From NCBI GenBank assembly GCA_009760885.1, contig CM019713.1, positions 7,624,266 through 7,688,265 on the forward strand: a DNA stretch of 64,000 bases, given 5' to 3'. The notes beneath the pieces were generated by a model. The model searched no databases. It worked only from the letters and a program-made list of their open reading frames with translations, and was not told where the DNA came from. Below are positions 50,898-60,340 of this stretch, piece by piece. A program made the position numbers and the translations under genes. Positions within the stretch are counted from its first letter, which is position 1; each line of letters starts with the position of its first letter. Source of the stretch: Achatina immaculata. Taxonomy: Eukaryota; Mollusca; Gastropoda; Stylommatophora; Achatinidae.

Positions 50898-50928
<31 letters not shown>
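50237..50928. repeat. (ATT/ACT)n trinucleotide tract of about 690 bp
   Basis: Mixed TTA/CTA units on the left (to 50,375), then almost pure ACT with regularly interspersed ATT from 50,430 to 50,928. A (CT)n run and a 33-bp LINE D end lie between. Apparent ORFs of poly-Thr, poly-Tyr, poly-Val or poly-Ser up to 300 codons are artefacts. Confidence 0.97.
50376..50421 (-). repeat. LINE D extreme 3' end with (GA)n tail inside the trinucleotide tract
   Basis: GAACCTTAAGTGCCCAGGGC ACATGAGG is the inverse of the D terminus seen at 11,045 and 34,500, preceded by (CT)n, its tail. Only about 30 bp of the element are present. Confidence 0.8.
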
Positions 50929-50934
50929 GCTCTT

Positions 50935-51600
50935 CCTGAAATACAAGCTGGTAATCGTTTGCAGCCGAAGAAGTGAAGACGTTGAGGTACAGCAGCTTGG
51001 AGTCTTCTGAGTTGATGGGGGGGGGGAACTATTTTTTTTCTTCCAGTCACTGAGTAGAGTTAAAGAGCAAGGTACGTCCAATACCTCTTTAGCAGAGTTC
51101 ACGGCCATGCCAAGTATGGCATTCCCTGCTCGTTATGCAGGCTAGGTGTGTTATCCAGGTCAGGTCTGTTATCCAGGCTAGGTCTGTTATCCAGGCTAGG
51201 TCTGTTATCCAGGCTAGGTGTGTTATCCAAGCTAGGTCTGTTATCCAGGCTAGGTGTGTTATCCAAGCTAGGTCTGTTATCCAGGCTAGGTCTGTTATCC
51301 AAGCTAGGTCTGTTATCCAGGCTAGGTGTGTTATCCAAGCTAGGTCTGTTATCCAGGCTAGGTGTGTTATCCAAGCTAGGTGTATTATCCAGGCTAGGTG
51401 TGTCATCCAGGCTAGGTCTGATATCCAGGCTAGGTGTGTTATCCAGGCTAGGTGTGTTATCCAGGCCAGGTCTGTTATCCAGGCTATGTCTGTTACTGGA
51501 GGGTGTACCAACGGAGAAATGGGACGGGGTGTTATGTCAGCGATGGTTCGCAAACCTTGACACTAAGATGTCAGCTGTTGGTCCATAACCGCCAAACAGG
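50935..51600 (-). repeat. R2 dispersed repeat, copy 3, expanded by a minisatellite
   Basis: Landmarks in reverse orientation: AAGCTGGTAATCGTTTGCAG, TTCCAGTCACTGAGTAGAG, CTTTAGCAGAGTTCACGGCC, then an 18-bp array replacing the CAGGCTAGGCCTGTTAC segment, then TGTACCAACGGAGAAATGGG, GCGATGGTTCGCAAACCTTG. The R2 terminus abuts the trinucleotide tract at 50,930. Confidence 0.8.
51134..51495. repeat. 18-bp minisatellite, about 20 copies, inside R2 copy 3
   Basis: Unit GGCTAGGTSTGTTATCCA. The seed is visible in other R2 copies as CAGGCTAGGCCTGTTACAGG (60,205). Period divisible by three explains the overlapping ORFs on both strands. Confidence 0.95.
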
Positions 51601-52054
51601 ATATCGTCTTTGCCCCATCATTAACTGAATATACTTGATCCAAATTATGTAACTTTCTTCTGGTTTCAGATAATACCCCCAAATTCTCTTTCTGCTTTGT
51701 TGTTGTTGTTGTTGTTGTTATCTTTCCCCGCTACGGGCTTACCATATGGTTAACTATGAGAAAGAATATTCACTTTATCGTAGAACGTCACCAGGGATGA
51801 TATATGAGCGTATTCTAATTCGTATTACCAAGAACATTAACTTGAGGACCAGAAAGGGAGACAAACTGTGAAGGTTGTAGGGAACTAGGGATCAGAGGAG
51901 ATGTTTCACTCAGTGGTTTCCAAACTACGATGCACACGTAATTCATCGTGAATGAGCTGAAGTGTCATCTCGAAGCCGTAGACACGTCTTCTTTGATGAA
52001 GCGATTGTTTTCCTGGTTTAGGGTTCTGATTTTGTGTTCTGTCTTTTGGGTCCG

Positions 52055-52395
52055 AAGACGTTTCCCGTTTGGGCAATCAGTGAGCGACCCACAGCAGATA
52101 TGCTAGCGTCAGAGTTTGCAAACCTTAGCTGACCAAGACCCTGTCCCACCTCCTCTCTGTTTGTTCCCCCCTCCCCCCCCCCCCCAGTAACAGGTGAAAT
52201 CTGGCTAACGGGGCAAGGATCGCTATCGGCCTCATGGTGGTGGCGTCTGCTAACGAAGTGTTATACACCCTCTGCATTTTAACTGCACTCAATAACTGAT
52301 AAAAATAACTACAATGACCTGCTCCCAAACCGACACGATGTTATGCTTCAACATCTTCACCGCATCGACTGTAAAGAACACCAAGTCGCAATCAT
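52055..52395 (+). repeat. R2 dispersed repeat, copy 4
   Basis: CGTTTGGGCAATCAGTGAGC GACCCACAGCAGATATGC, AGCTGACCAAGACCCTGTCC, a C-run, GGCAAGGATCGCTATCGGCC, GTCTGCTAACGAAGTGTTAT, CGACACGATGTTATGCTTCA and AAAGAACACCAAGTCGCAAT. It runs into (GAA)n at 52,396-52,446. It shows the R2 unit extends beyond the shorter copies at its other end. Confidence 0.8.
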
Positions 52396-52446
52396 AGGAA
52401 GAAGAAGAAGAAGAAGAAGAAGAAGAAGAAGAAGAAGCAGAAGAAG

Positions 52447-54560
52447 ACGTGCCCTGTCTTCAGCTTCGTATCTATAAAGCTAACTTTGCTAAAAAAAAGT
52501 TAGCAGGACAGACAGTCCAGTTAATTTGCTTAGAACTAACAACAGATAGGACATTTGCCTGTAGTATGGTGAGCAAAGTAGAAAAAAAAAACTATGTCGC
52601 TCTGGATATTAGTTTTAACAGCTGTCAATTACTTTGAAAAAAAAAAGACGCATTTGGTTTAGAACCGATAAATGATGCCTTGCTTCTAATTTTTACTTTA
52701 AGGGGAGGGGGGGGGGGATTTACAGCAGAGGTAAATCAAACTGAGAATAAAGTCGTCAGTTGTGAACAGAAGGCGTTTATAGAACGGGTTATATTTGTGA
52801 ACTTAAGTAGGTCCAGCGTTTGGAGGAGTGAATTGCATGAACGCACACACACTCACCCACACACACACGCGCGCGCTGTATCTTCCTGATTAAACGCCAG
52901 GTCTGAAATAATCGCCAGCCTCACATAGACGCCGGATATGTGTGTGAGTTTGGTAAGGAGTAATGTTTCAAATAAAAGCATACCTCGAACAAACGCCGGA
53001 TCCGTACGTCGATTCTGCCTTCCTATGAAAAGATATACGGTATACGCTAATTCCGTTGTTGTCTACAGAGCCGTCATTGGCATTCTGAAAATAAAAAAGC
53101 CTGCCTTGAATAGACGCCGGCCTCTAATAAACGGGGAGTCACGAAGACAATTTTCTGAACACACGTCGAGGGCGTTTATTCAAGGAAATACGGTGTGTAT
53201 ATGTGTGTGCGCGCGCGCATGTGTGTTTGTGTCGAACATACTTGCTGCGTTAATGAAAATGTGTAAAATTGATCTCAGAGTTGTCCTTCTTGCCTTTCAA
53301 TAATCTTTGAATAAAAAATTTTTTCAAGTTTTTAACTTAACGTGAAAGCTCATCTTCCCCCACCACCCCTTCCTCCCACCCCCTCTTGGGCAAAAATAAG
53401 ACCTTTTGAACTGCATAATCGAAACCCTAAGGAATAAAAATAAACAGTGATAAAGGTTATAAATTGAGAAAAGACACGCCGCTTTGTATGTCTATAAATT
53501 TGAATTAGCTTACTATGAAATGCATTATGAAACCGAGGGGGGGAAAGTACTTAGAAAGCCACGAAGAGTCGTATAAATATAATGAACTAGAATAAGCGAC
53601 TGTGATTGCTGCGGTAAATTATTGGTCTTGTCTCAGATGCGCAAGGCACAGAAATACAGACTCTCCTACACTTTCGATTAGGTCAAGTTTTGACAACCCA
53701 ATCGTAATTTTTTTTTTTTTAAAAGCATCTTTAGTCGGAAGGATGATGTTGATAGCAATGTGCATTAGCATATAAGGATTACCTCGCCCACGAATTTCCA
53801 CATCAGTTTTTAATACGAGCGTGAGTTAGTGGATATAAGCACCATTTGTACATTTATAGTTAACTATTACACTACCAGAAGCCCTTAAAATGGCTTTAAT
53901 TAATCTGTTTAATTGCTAAGGCCACATAGTTTTGTTCCATAACTGAGTTCGCAGTTTTAGACTTCTGTAAATGCTAAAAATAGGCATCATGTAGTTTTCT
54001 GGAAAACATGGCGACCGTGATAAGTGATATTAAAACATGTTCGTGTGTCATGGATGATGTTTAATAGTCTATGTTAGTGCATTGTTATGAAATAAAATAT
54101 GATTTAATAGTAAACTGGATGAAATAACAATGAACAAATCACAAAATCGGACTACCGTAAATTGAATGGACGTAAGTCGGAGAGTATCTTCATTAACTCC
54201 AGTGTCTTCGGCACTGAAAAGTTGCTAAACATATCAACAATTCTCGTGATCTATTCTCTATTTTTCATGAATTCTTGAAACTTCAGTTCAGTGCGCTGTT
54301 ATGGGTAGTTAGAAAGCTTATTCGCCAATTTAATAAAACAAAAAATTTCCGAATTTATCTTTCGATGTTGTCCTCTGAAACTGCGTTGTCTGATGATTTC
54401 ATACATCTCGTACTATGCTACTGCTTAATAACATTCTTCACTGATTCACTGTATAAGATCTATAACATTCTATAGAATCAAATTCAGACGTAATAGATAT
54501 GTACCAGTCTTTCATTATTTGATTTAGAAGGGCTCAGTGTCTCACAAGTTGGCAACCACT
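52447..54560. other. Spacer with (AC)n and repeated TAAACGCC/AGACGCC motifs
   Basis: 52,850-52,872 is (AC)n. Between 52,884 and 53,180 AAACGCC or AGACGCC occurs six times in direct orientation, and once inverted as GGGCGTTTATTCAAGGAAAT ACGG. This may be a decayed DNA transposon end. No convincing gene was seen, and 53,300-54,560 contains nothing recognisable. Confidence 0.4.
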
Positions 54561-54680
54561 GCTTACAAAACCAGGACACGAACAGGAAAGAAATGGCCAG
54601 CAGTCGACAAGAGAGAAACAGGAGACAAATAATTAGATCGTTTTCCCTTATACATATGTTTTTTTTTTTTTTTGAAGAAG

Positions 54681-54781
54681 CTGAGAACGCTCATGTCTGT
54701 AACAAAATCAGTGGAGTGTGTCCTAGATTTTGGTGCGGAAACATCACGACAATAGGAGTTGTAGAACCTGTTTGTATTTAA
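54681..54781 (+). CDS. Candidate terminal exon with the same C-x4-G-x-C motif
   Basis: A run of 15 T followed by GAAGAAG forms the acceptor; either AG (exon start 54678 or 54681) leaves two bases before the first codon, i.e. phase 1. The peptide is ENAHVCNKISGVCPRFWC, then a 15-residue tail and TAA at 54779. CNKISGVC matches the module start of host exons 3-5. A T-ending donor (exons 4 and 5) needs the 54681 acceptor, since the upstream one would create TAA. This could be an alternative last exon of the gene ending at 37,876 or the end of a paralogue whose other exons are not visible here. Confidence 0.45.
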
Positions 54782-55194
54782 GAGGGGTTTCTACCTGTGC
54801 TCTGCTTGGTCGCACCTATGTTTTAGGATTTGTACTTAACTATTTGTCGCAAGGATGTTCATTTTTCTAACATGGCAGGTTCCTGAAAGTGAAAATTGGA
54901 TTCTAAGAATTAACAAATCCAGTGGATACTGCTCCAAATTATTCCGATAGATTAGAACTGGATATTTAATAGAAATGTACATGTACAGTAATGTGTTAGA
55001 CAATTTTCAAGTACTGCAATGTGTTAGAAAGTTTTAATGTGGTTTTGAGAATTTTTATTGCTTTTTCTTATGATGTGTTCGAAGCGAAGGATGCTAGGAG
55101 AAACTGAAGCTATATGTACCAAGGTGTGACGGGTTAGGACTTACACAGTTAGCTTTTGAATATACAATATAGCAAGGCCCAAGTTCTCTTCTTC
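54782..55194. other. Sequence after the candidate terminal exon
   Basis: AT-rich and free of motif-bearing ORFs. No AATAAA lies in the first 200 bp after the 54,781 stop, so poly(A) use cannot be supported here. Confidence 0.4.
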
Positions 55195-55500
55195 TTTTTC
55201 TTCTTCTTCTTCTTCTTCTTCTTCTTCTTCTTGAGCAGTTGCTTAATTCAGCAGCCATCCGAGACATTGAGACTCATCGTTGCAGACAAGACACGTCTCC
55301 ATTACTCTCTTTTCTTGATATTTTCTTGATATATTCTTGATATTTTCTTGCAAATTATCGATTCCAAGAGTGCGTATATCTTCTTCTCTCCGTCGTTGTA
55401 TAGGTCTACCTCTTGGTCTATCGCTTTTCATCACTTCTTTATAGGTCATTTTTGTTCTGTCTGTTCTCCTCTATTCTCTCTAAATGTCCGAATCAGTTCA
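55195..55500 (-). pseudogene. LINE family J-like C-terminus with (GAA)n tail
   Basis: Minus strand: MKSDRPRGRPIQRRREEDIR TLGI, then KRVMETCLVCNDESQC and a GWLLN end, followed by (GAA)n (plus strand TTC at 55,191-55,232). The GRPxxRRxEDI pattern and (GAA)n tail group it with 63,350-63,870. A local TTCTTGATATA triplication occurs at 55,312-55,345. Confidence 0.7.
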
Positions 55501-55584
55501 GTCTGTTGTTTTTCATAGCGGCTGTTAAAAAAAGGGGGGGGCGTTAAAAAATGTGTAGAATTTTTTGTTATATATATATATATT

Positions 55585-55720
55585 ACTTATGTCTTACATC
55601 CTTCCTGCGCCTTTAAAAGTCACATAGGGCCCGCATGGTAGTTCGGCAAGTTTTCCTGTTTTCGGCAAGTTTTTCAACCTCATCAAGCCTACTATATTGG
55701 GCCTCTCTTAACAATATATA
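55585..55720 (-). pseudogene. LINE family C 3' end (about 135 bp)
   Basis: Inverted C terminus: CTTTAAAAGTCACATAGGGC CCGCATGGTAGTTCG, TTTTCAACCTCATCAAG, GGCCTCTCTTAACAA. It directly abuts a mariner-like terminus at 55,722. Confidence 0.72.
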
Positions 55721-55721
55721 C

Positions 55722-55775
55722 GAGGTGTGTCTAAAACCTTCAGTGAATGGTCCGATATCTCAACGTATAAAGTTC
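55722..55775 (+). mobile_element. Mariner-like 5' terminus remnant
   Basis: ACGAGGTGTGTCTAAAACCT TCAGTGAATGGTCCGATATC TCAACGT matches the start of the 41,338 fragment. Only about 50 bp remain. Confidence 0.5.
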
Positions 55776-57292
55776 TTTTTAAATATAAATATTTAATATA
55801 AGCCTATTGTTATTTACATCTATAAAATGCGCTGTAATATGTCTAATGCTGTCATCTAATACATTTATCTTTAAACATAAACATGGTACCAATTCGCTTC
55901 TTCATTGAAAAAACTGTTATCTGAACACTTTTCTAAAAAAAATGGTGAAGGTAAAATAAGATCTAAAGACTGCGGGAAGCACTTCGAAATCTTCAGAAAT
56001 GTTGCAGCTTTCCAGAAAATACATCCGAAGATATGTTGCTTGAAATAGTACTGTCGTTAGCATGCGAAGACGGCTCTGAAAACATAGACAGAAAAGCTAG
56101 GGCAACAGTGAGATTATCTTCTTCAAAGTGTATCTGCTTCTAACTCTTTCGAAGTGCCTGCGTGATGTTATTTGATTTTTGAATGCCAGAATTATGCAAA
56201 GACTTGCACAACCAAATAAGCTGAGACTGTGTAGCAGACATGACAGACTTTGCCCAACGAAACGTGATGGTTTTCCGTGTGTTAGTTTTATGAAGATCCT
56301 GATTAAGTTACAATCTGTTACAAATTTTCCTGTTTATAACGTAGTTCTATCAATGACTGTGTTCTGTTTTTTTGGTTCACCAAAAGGAAAATGTTACACA
56401 TTCTTTGCATAGTTCGTTAGAGGTAATGTAACAGAGCACAGTAATGTGTAGTTAGACCTTAAAAAAAAATCATAAACTGTGTCCAAAATCATGTGTAAAA
56501 GTGCTTTGTTTATGATTTTTTTTTCCAAGACCTAACCATACATTACCGCGCCCTGTTATTTTACTGTGCGAAAACCTTGTTGTTTCTTGTTCGTAACAAT
56601 TCATTAGAGGTATTATCATTCTTGGTTGCTTTTTGGTCTCTAAATGAAGTCCCCCCCCCAAAAAAAAAGAACCAAAACAAAACAAAAAAAAAGAAACTTC
56701 TTTATAGTTTTGTGGACGTATAACAACAATAAGCACTTATGAACACATCAGAGTTGTGATGGTTGATACATGCTAAGTTTCCTAATGAAAGATTCGCAGT
56801 TGCGCTGTGATAATTCTGCATTCTTTTTCCACCAGTTCAGCAGACAAAAGTTACAAATTTATCCTCGACTTTCATGAAATAGACTATGCAAAAGCAGAGA
56901 AATACGACTTAAAGAGAATATTATTTGTCTAAAAGACAAAACAAATAGGAAAAAAAACAGTTATTTCAAATGAAAAGGAGTTTAATATCTTAGAAGGCAA
57001 AATATACTTTTTACAAATAGTTTTGGCAAAAACGGTATGAAGAAAAATGTTTCTATTTGTGGAGAGTTCTGCCCGATGTCTGTGACAATAAATAAGAGAA
57101 TTCGGTCACAAACTTTCTTTCTTTCTCACATCTCAGCTTTGCCTTGAAAAAAAAAAAGACAAAAAATGCTTTTTTGCCAGAAATTATGGACTCCAAATAA
57201 TGTCTTACCTTCACTGAGTCTGTCAAAGGCCGCCATATCTGTTTCCTCAGCTTTTCATAGCCGGTAGTCACGGAGAATATGTTCCACTATTT
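55776..57292. other. Spacer containing a long imperfect hairpin
   Basis: 56,422-56,477 and 56,508-56,564 are inverted copies (GTAATGTGTAGTTAGACCTT against its complement), about 55 bp per arm with a 30-bp loop. Otherwise no gene or known element. Confidence 0.55.
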
Positions 57293-57555
57293 GTTTAGAT
57301 TCACAGCAGTGACAGGCGGTTTAGACTCACAGCAGTGGCAGGTGGTTTAGATTCAAGGCAGTGGCAGGCGGTTTAGATTCACGGCAGTGGCAGGCGATTT
57401 AGACTCACAGCAGTGGCAGGTGGTTTAGACTCATAGCAGTGGCAGGCTGTTTAGACTCACAGCAGTGGCAGGCTGTTTAGGTTCACAGCAGTGGCAGGCA
57501 GTTTAGATTCACAGCAGTGGCAGACGGTTTAGATTCACGGAAGTGGCAGGCGGAA
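57293..57555. repeat. 26-bp tandem repeat, about ten copies
   Basis: Unit GTTTAGATTCACAGCAGTGG CAGGCG with ACT/ATT and GCG/GTG variants. Confidence 0.93.
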
Positions 57556-57639
57556 ACTGTTTCAGATTTTTAAATTGGAATATAAGTGGCTCTTCAGTTT
57601 GTGGCTCTGTGTCCTCATATGACAGGTGCTGAGAAAACT

Positions 57640-58890
57640 GATTTTACTGTGTACATCCTGCAACAGATGATATCTGCCTGCTTCAAAGCCGTCTTATGAG
57701 ACATAAAATGCATGCAGGGAGTTACAATAGTTCTCTTACACTTTTAAAATCCTGAGGCCTCTTTAGGTGGTTCCCTGGATCCCCTGACCTAACACATTGT
57801 GACTTTTTTCTTGCTGGGGTGTATTAAAGACAATGTTTACGTACCCACGCTTCTGCGGATTCTACCAATTATAAAGCAGCGAATCACGGAAGTCATCGGG
57901 TCTGTTACTCCATATACGAGGGTCATGCCGAAAGTCGTGAGCAAAATTTTTACAAATATCAGAATTTATAGATAGTGGAAACATAAATGCATCACCTTAA
58001 TATGCATCCTCTGCACTTCATGTAGAAGTCACATGACGTCACCGTCATGTGTCACGTGACCACGCGGAGCATAAACAAAATGGCGGGAGCTAAAGTTTAG
58101 TTTCATCAACGTGTTGTTACTGAGTTCCTCGTTGAAGAGGAAATCCCCGCTGCTGACATTCACCAAAGACTTCAACTTGCTTATGGAGATGTGTGTAAGG
58201 GTGCTAGCAGTGTTAGGAGGTGGGCGAAACATTTCAAAAATGGAAACACAAGCAACCAAGATATGCCTCGCAGCGGTCGCCCTCGAACTGGCTCCACTGA
58301 ACGCTACGGGGAAAGGGTTGACGACATCATTAAAGAAGACAGACGTGTCAGATTATCTGAAATCGCTGTAAATCTTAGAATATGACACAATGCAGTACAT
58401 GAAATTATTGAAACCCTAGGCTATAGAAAAGTTTGTGTCCGATGGGTCCCACGGGAGAGAACGTTCAGAAACCAGTGCATCTGTTCCGTCGGTCAGCTGG
58501 AGCAGAATTCTACCGGGGAGGCTATTTTCAAACTTGCAGAGCGATGGGGAAAATGTGTGCAGAGAAATGTAAATTAATGTGAAAAGTGAAGAAAAGGATG
58601 CAGAGTAAGGTGATGCATTTTATATTTTCTCCATCTTTAAATTATCGGTAGTGGAATCGACTTTCGGTATGACCCTGGCATGTTACATAAGGCCCCCGGG
58701 AGGAAGTCGACTGTAACATTGACGTGTGCCGTGCTACAGGGCAAGCTTACGTTGAATCCCTTTAAGTAAGATTTGTCTAAAATTCATTTCTCAACAGAAT
58801 GACACACCCTTTCTCTGTGTAATTGTGTTCGTCTTACTACAGCGGTTCCTGGAAGGGGTCTAATAACTTTTGGAACACCCTGTAGTTGTC
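57640..58890 (+). pseudogene. Tc1/mariner-superfamily transposase remnant, split by another mariner
   Basis: 57,770-57,905 reads FRWFPGSPDLTHCDFFLAG, then (shifted) CIKDNVYVPTLLRILPIIKQ RITEVIGSVT, matching the RWPPRSPDLTxxDFFLWG..KDxVY C-terminus of many animal DDE transposases. After an insertion at 57,917-58,678 it continues MLHKAPGRKSTVTLTCAVLQ GKLTLN, and the element ends AACTTTTGGAACACCCTGTA, a typical terminal repeat, at about 58,888. The left end is not found. Confidence 0.68.
57917..58678 (+). mobile_element. Internally deleted mariner derivative
   Basis: CGAGGGTCATGCCGAAAGTC G on the left is mirrored by CGACTTTCGGTATGACCC on the right; TA precedes the left end and a mutated CA follows. 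The N-terminal transposase region is open (VTEFLVEEEIPAADIHQRLQ; ASSVRRWAKHFKNGNTSNQD; RSGRPRTGSTERYG; VRLSEIAVNLRI), then RKVCVRWVPRERTF. The catalytic core is deleted, leaving only a C-terminal scrap (AEFYRGGYFQTCRAMGK or its frame partner) before the right end. Confidence 0.82.
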
Positions 58891-59154
58891 TTCTCCTATC
58901 TTGTCTTCTTCATCAGGTACCCTGCAGTGTCGGAAAGGTTAATAGAATTACATCATGATGGAGGTCGGAGCTGTGCTAAACTTTAAACAGTACAATAATT
59001 TAAAATGTCCACTATTTCCTTCATCTATAGTCTACGTAGGCGGTCTCTGCATATTTCTTTCTCCTCTCAGTGCGATGTTTTCTATGGCATAGTGTCTGGT
59101 CGTAATAGTGTAACTGGTACACCGCTGACCTTGTTGTTTCCGAATGTAGATAAA
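58891..59154. other. Spacer, nothing recognised
   Basis: Short interval between the transposon end and the 42-bp array; no motif-bearing ORF. Confidence 0.5.
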
Positions 59155-59545
59155 AAATGGTGTTACTGCAATCCTTCTCTTAACTGTGTAATCAAAACTG
59201 GTGTTACTCCAATCCTTCTCTTAATTGTATAGATCAAAAATGGTGTTACTCCAATCCTCTTAATTGTATAGATCAACACTGGTGTTACTCCAATCCTTCT
59301 ATTCATTGTAAAGATCAACACTGGTGTTACTCCAATCTTTCTCTTAATTGTATAGATCAACACTGATGTTACTCCAATCCTTCTATTCATTGTACAGATC
59401 AACACTGGTGTTACTCCAATTCTTCTCTTACTTGTATAGATCAGCACTGGTGTTGCTTCAATCCTTCTCTTAATTGTACAGATCAACACCGGTGCTACTC
59501 CAATCCTTCTCTTAATTGTACAGATCAACACTGGTGTTGCTTCAG
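59155..59545. repeat. 42-bp tandem repeat, about nine copies
   Basis: Unit ACTGGTGTTACTCCAATCCT TCTCTTAATTGTATAGATCA AC, with AT-rich variation (TATTCATTGTACAG). The period is a multiple of three, giving a spurious 122-codon minus-strand ORF. Confidence 0.94.
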
Positions 59546-59851
59546 TCCTTCTCTTAACTTTATCATGCTTTTGTTACTTTTACTAATATCCACGCAGAGA
59601 AGCAATGGGGCGTTGCATCATTTTATGAAGAAATGAGGTCCAAACTTCAAGTTAGAAGATGTAACCACAAGGTAAACTGAACATTGGAACACAAGTATTG
59701 CTTGCTGTAACTGTTACTGATTGTGCAAATCTAGCATTGGTAGACTCAGCCATGAGAGAAGTTGATCAGCAAGATAATGCTTGGTACAGCAGCTGATATC
59801 TACCTGCTCCTTAACTGTCTCCTTGGACGAAAAGTGCCAGCACATTCTCAG

Positions 59852-59938
59852 GCGTATTTCTTCTGTCATGGTGATCTCAGACGTATTTCTTCTGTCATGG
59901 TGATCTCACACGTATTTCTTCTGTCATGGTGATCTTAA
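59852..59938. repeat. 29-bp tandem repeat, three copies
   Basis: Unit ACGTATTTCTTCTGTCATGG TGATCTCAG. 59,550-59,850 holds nothing recognisable. Confidence 0.92.
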
Positions 59939-59989
59939 TTTTAATGTTATCTGTCGATGTTATCCTGATTTGTATTTGTACTTGTACTA

Positions 59990-60305
59990 TCTCCCTGTAA
60001 CTGCGAGCTGGTAACTTCTGTGGAGGTGTTGGGGCACAGCATCGTATCGGCGTGGGTGCGGGTTATGGCAGATATTTTTTTTTCAGTCCCGGAGTACAGC
60101 TAAAAAAAAAGAAAGGGGTGTGCAATGCTTCTTTAGCAGACTCCACCACCATGGGGACTATGGCGATTCCTGCCCCGTTAGCCAGGCTAGGCCTGTTACA
60201 GGGGATACCAACGGAGAGGTGGGACAGGGTCTTGGTCAGCTATGGTTCGCTAACCCTGACGCTAGCATATCAGCTATGGGTCGCTGACTGCCTAATCGGA
60301 CATCT
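59990..60305 (-). repeat. R2 dispersed repeat, copy 5
   Basis: Reverse orientation relative to 44,640: CTGCGAGCTGGTAACTTCTG, GGCACAGCATCGTATCGGCG, GTTATGGCAGATATTTTTTT, CTTTAGCAGACTCCACCACC, GCCAGGCTAGGCCTGTTACA, GGTCAGCTATGGTTCGCTAA and GGGTCGCTGACTGCCTAATC. Nearly full length. Confidence 0.85.
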
Positions 60306-60340
60306 TCACACCCACCCCACCCCCCCCCCCCATGTTCTAC

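Larger units (their letters stand above)
51911..54561. mobile_element. Possible hAT-like terminal repeats
   Basis: CAGTGGTTTCCAAACTACGA at 51,911 and, inverted, CAGTGGTTGCCAACTTGTGA ending at 54,561 resemble hAT terminal repeats. The adjoining 8-mers (GTTTCACT, CTTACAAA) do not match convincingly and no transposase is seen between them, so this may be two unrelated ends. Confidence 0.3.

Noticed and set aside
50206..51108. Very long ORFs of poly-Ser, poly-Val, poly-Thr and poly-Tyr on both strands
   Set aside because: They are translations of the (ATT/ACT)n tract in each frame; no promoter, splice or domain signal supports a protein.
51089..51588. Overlapping 91-154 codon ORFs on both strands
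   Set aside because: Produced by the 18-bp array, whose period is divisible by three and lacks stops.
52938..53303. 121-codon plus-strand ORF
   Set aside because: No recognisable domain, no splice context, and it spans the repeated AGACGCC motifs and an alternating purine-pyrimidine run.
56179..56412. 77-codon plus-strand ORF with several cysteines
   Set aside because: No consistent spacing with the host modules and no acceptor in phase; adjacent to a hairpin repeat.
59163..59531. 122-codon repetitive ORF on the minus strand
   Set aside because: Artefact of the 42-bp tandem repeat, a multiple of three.
59990..60305. R2 as a tRNA-derived SINE
   Set aside because: ATGGTTCGCTAACC resembles a B box, but it lies in the orientation and position opposite to that expected from the microsatellite-tailed end, and no A box was found.
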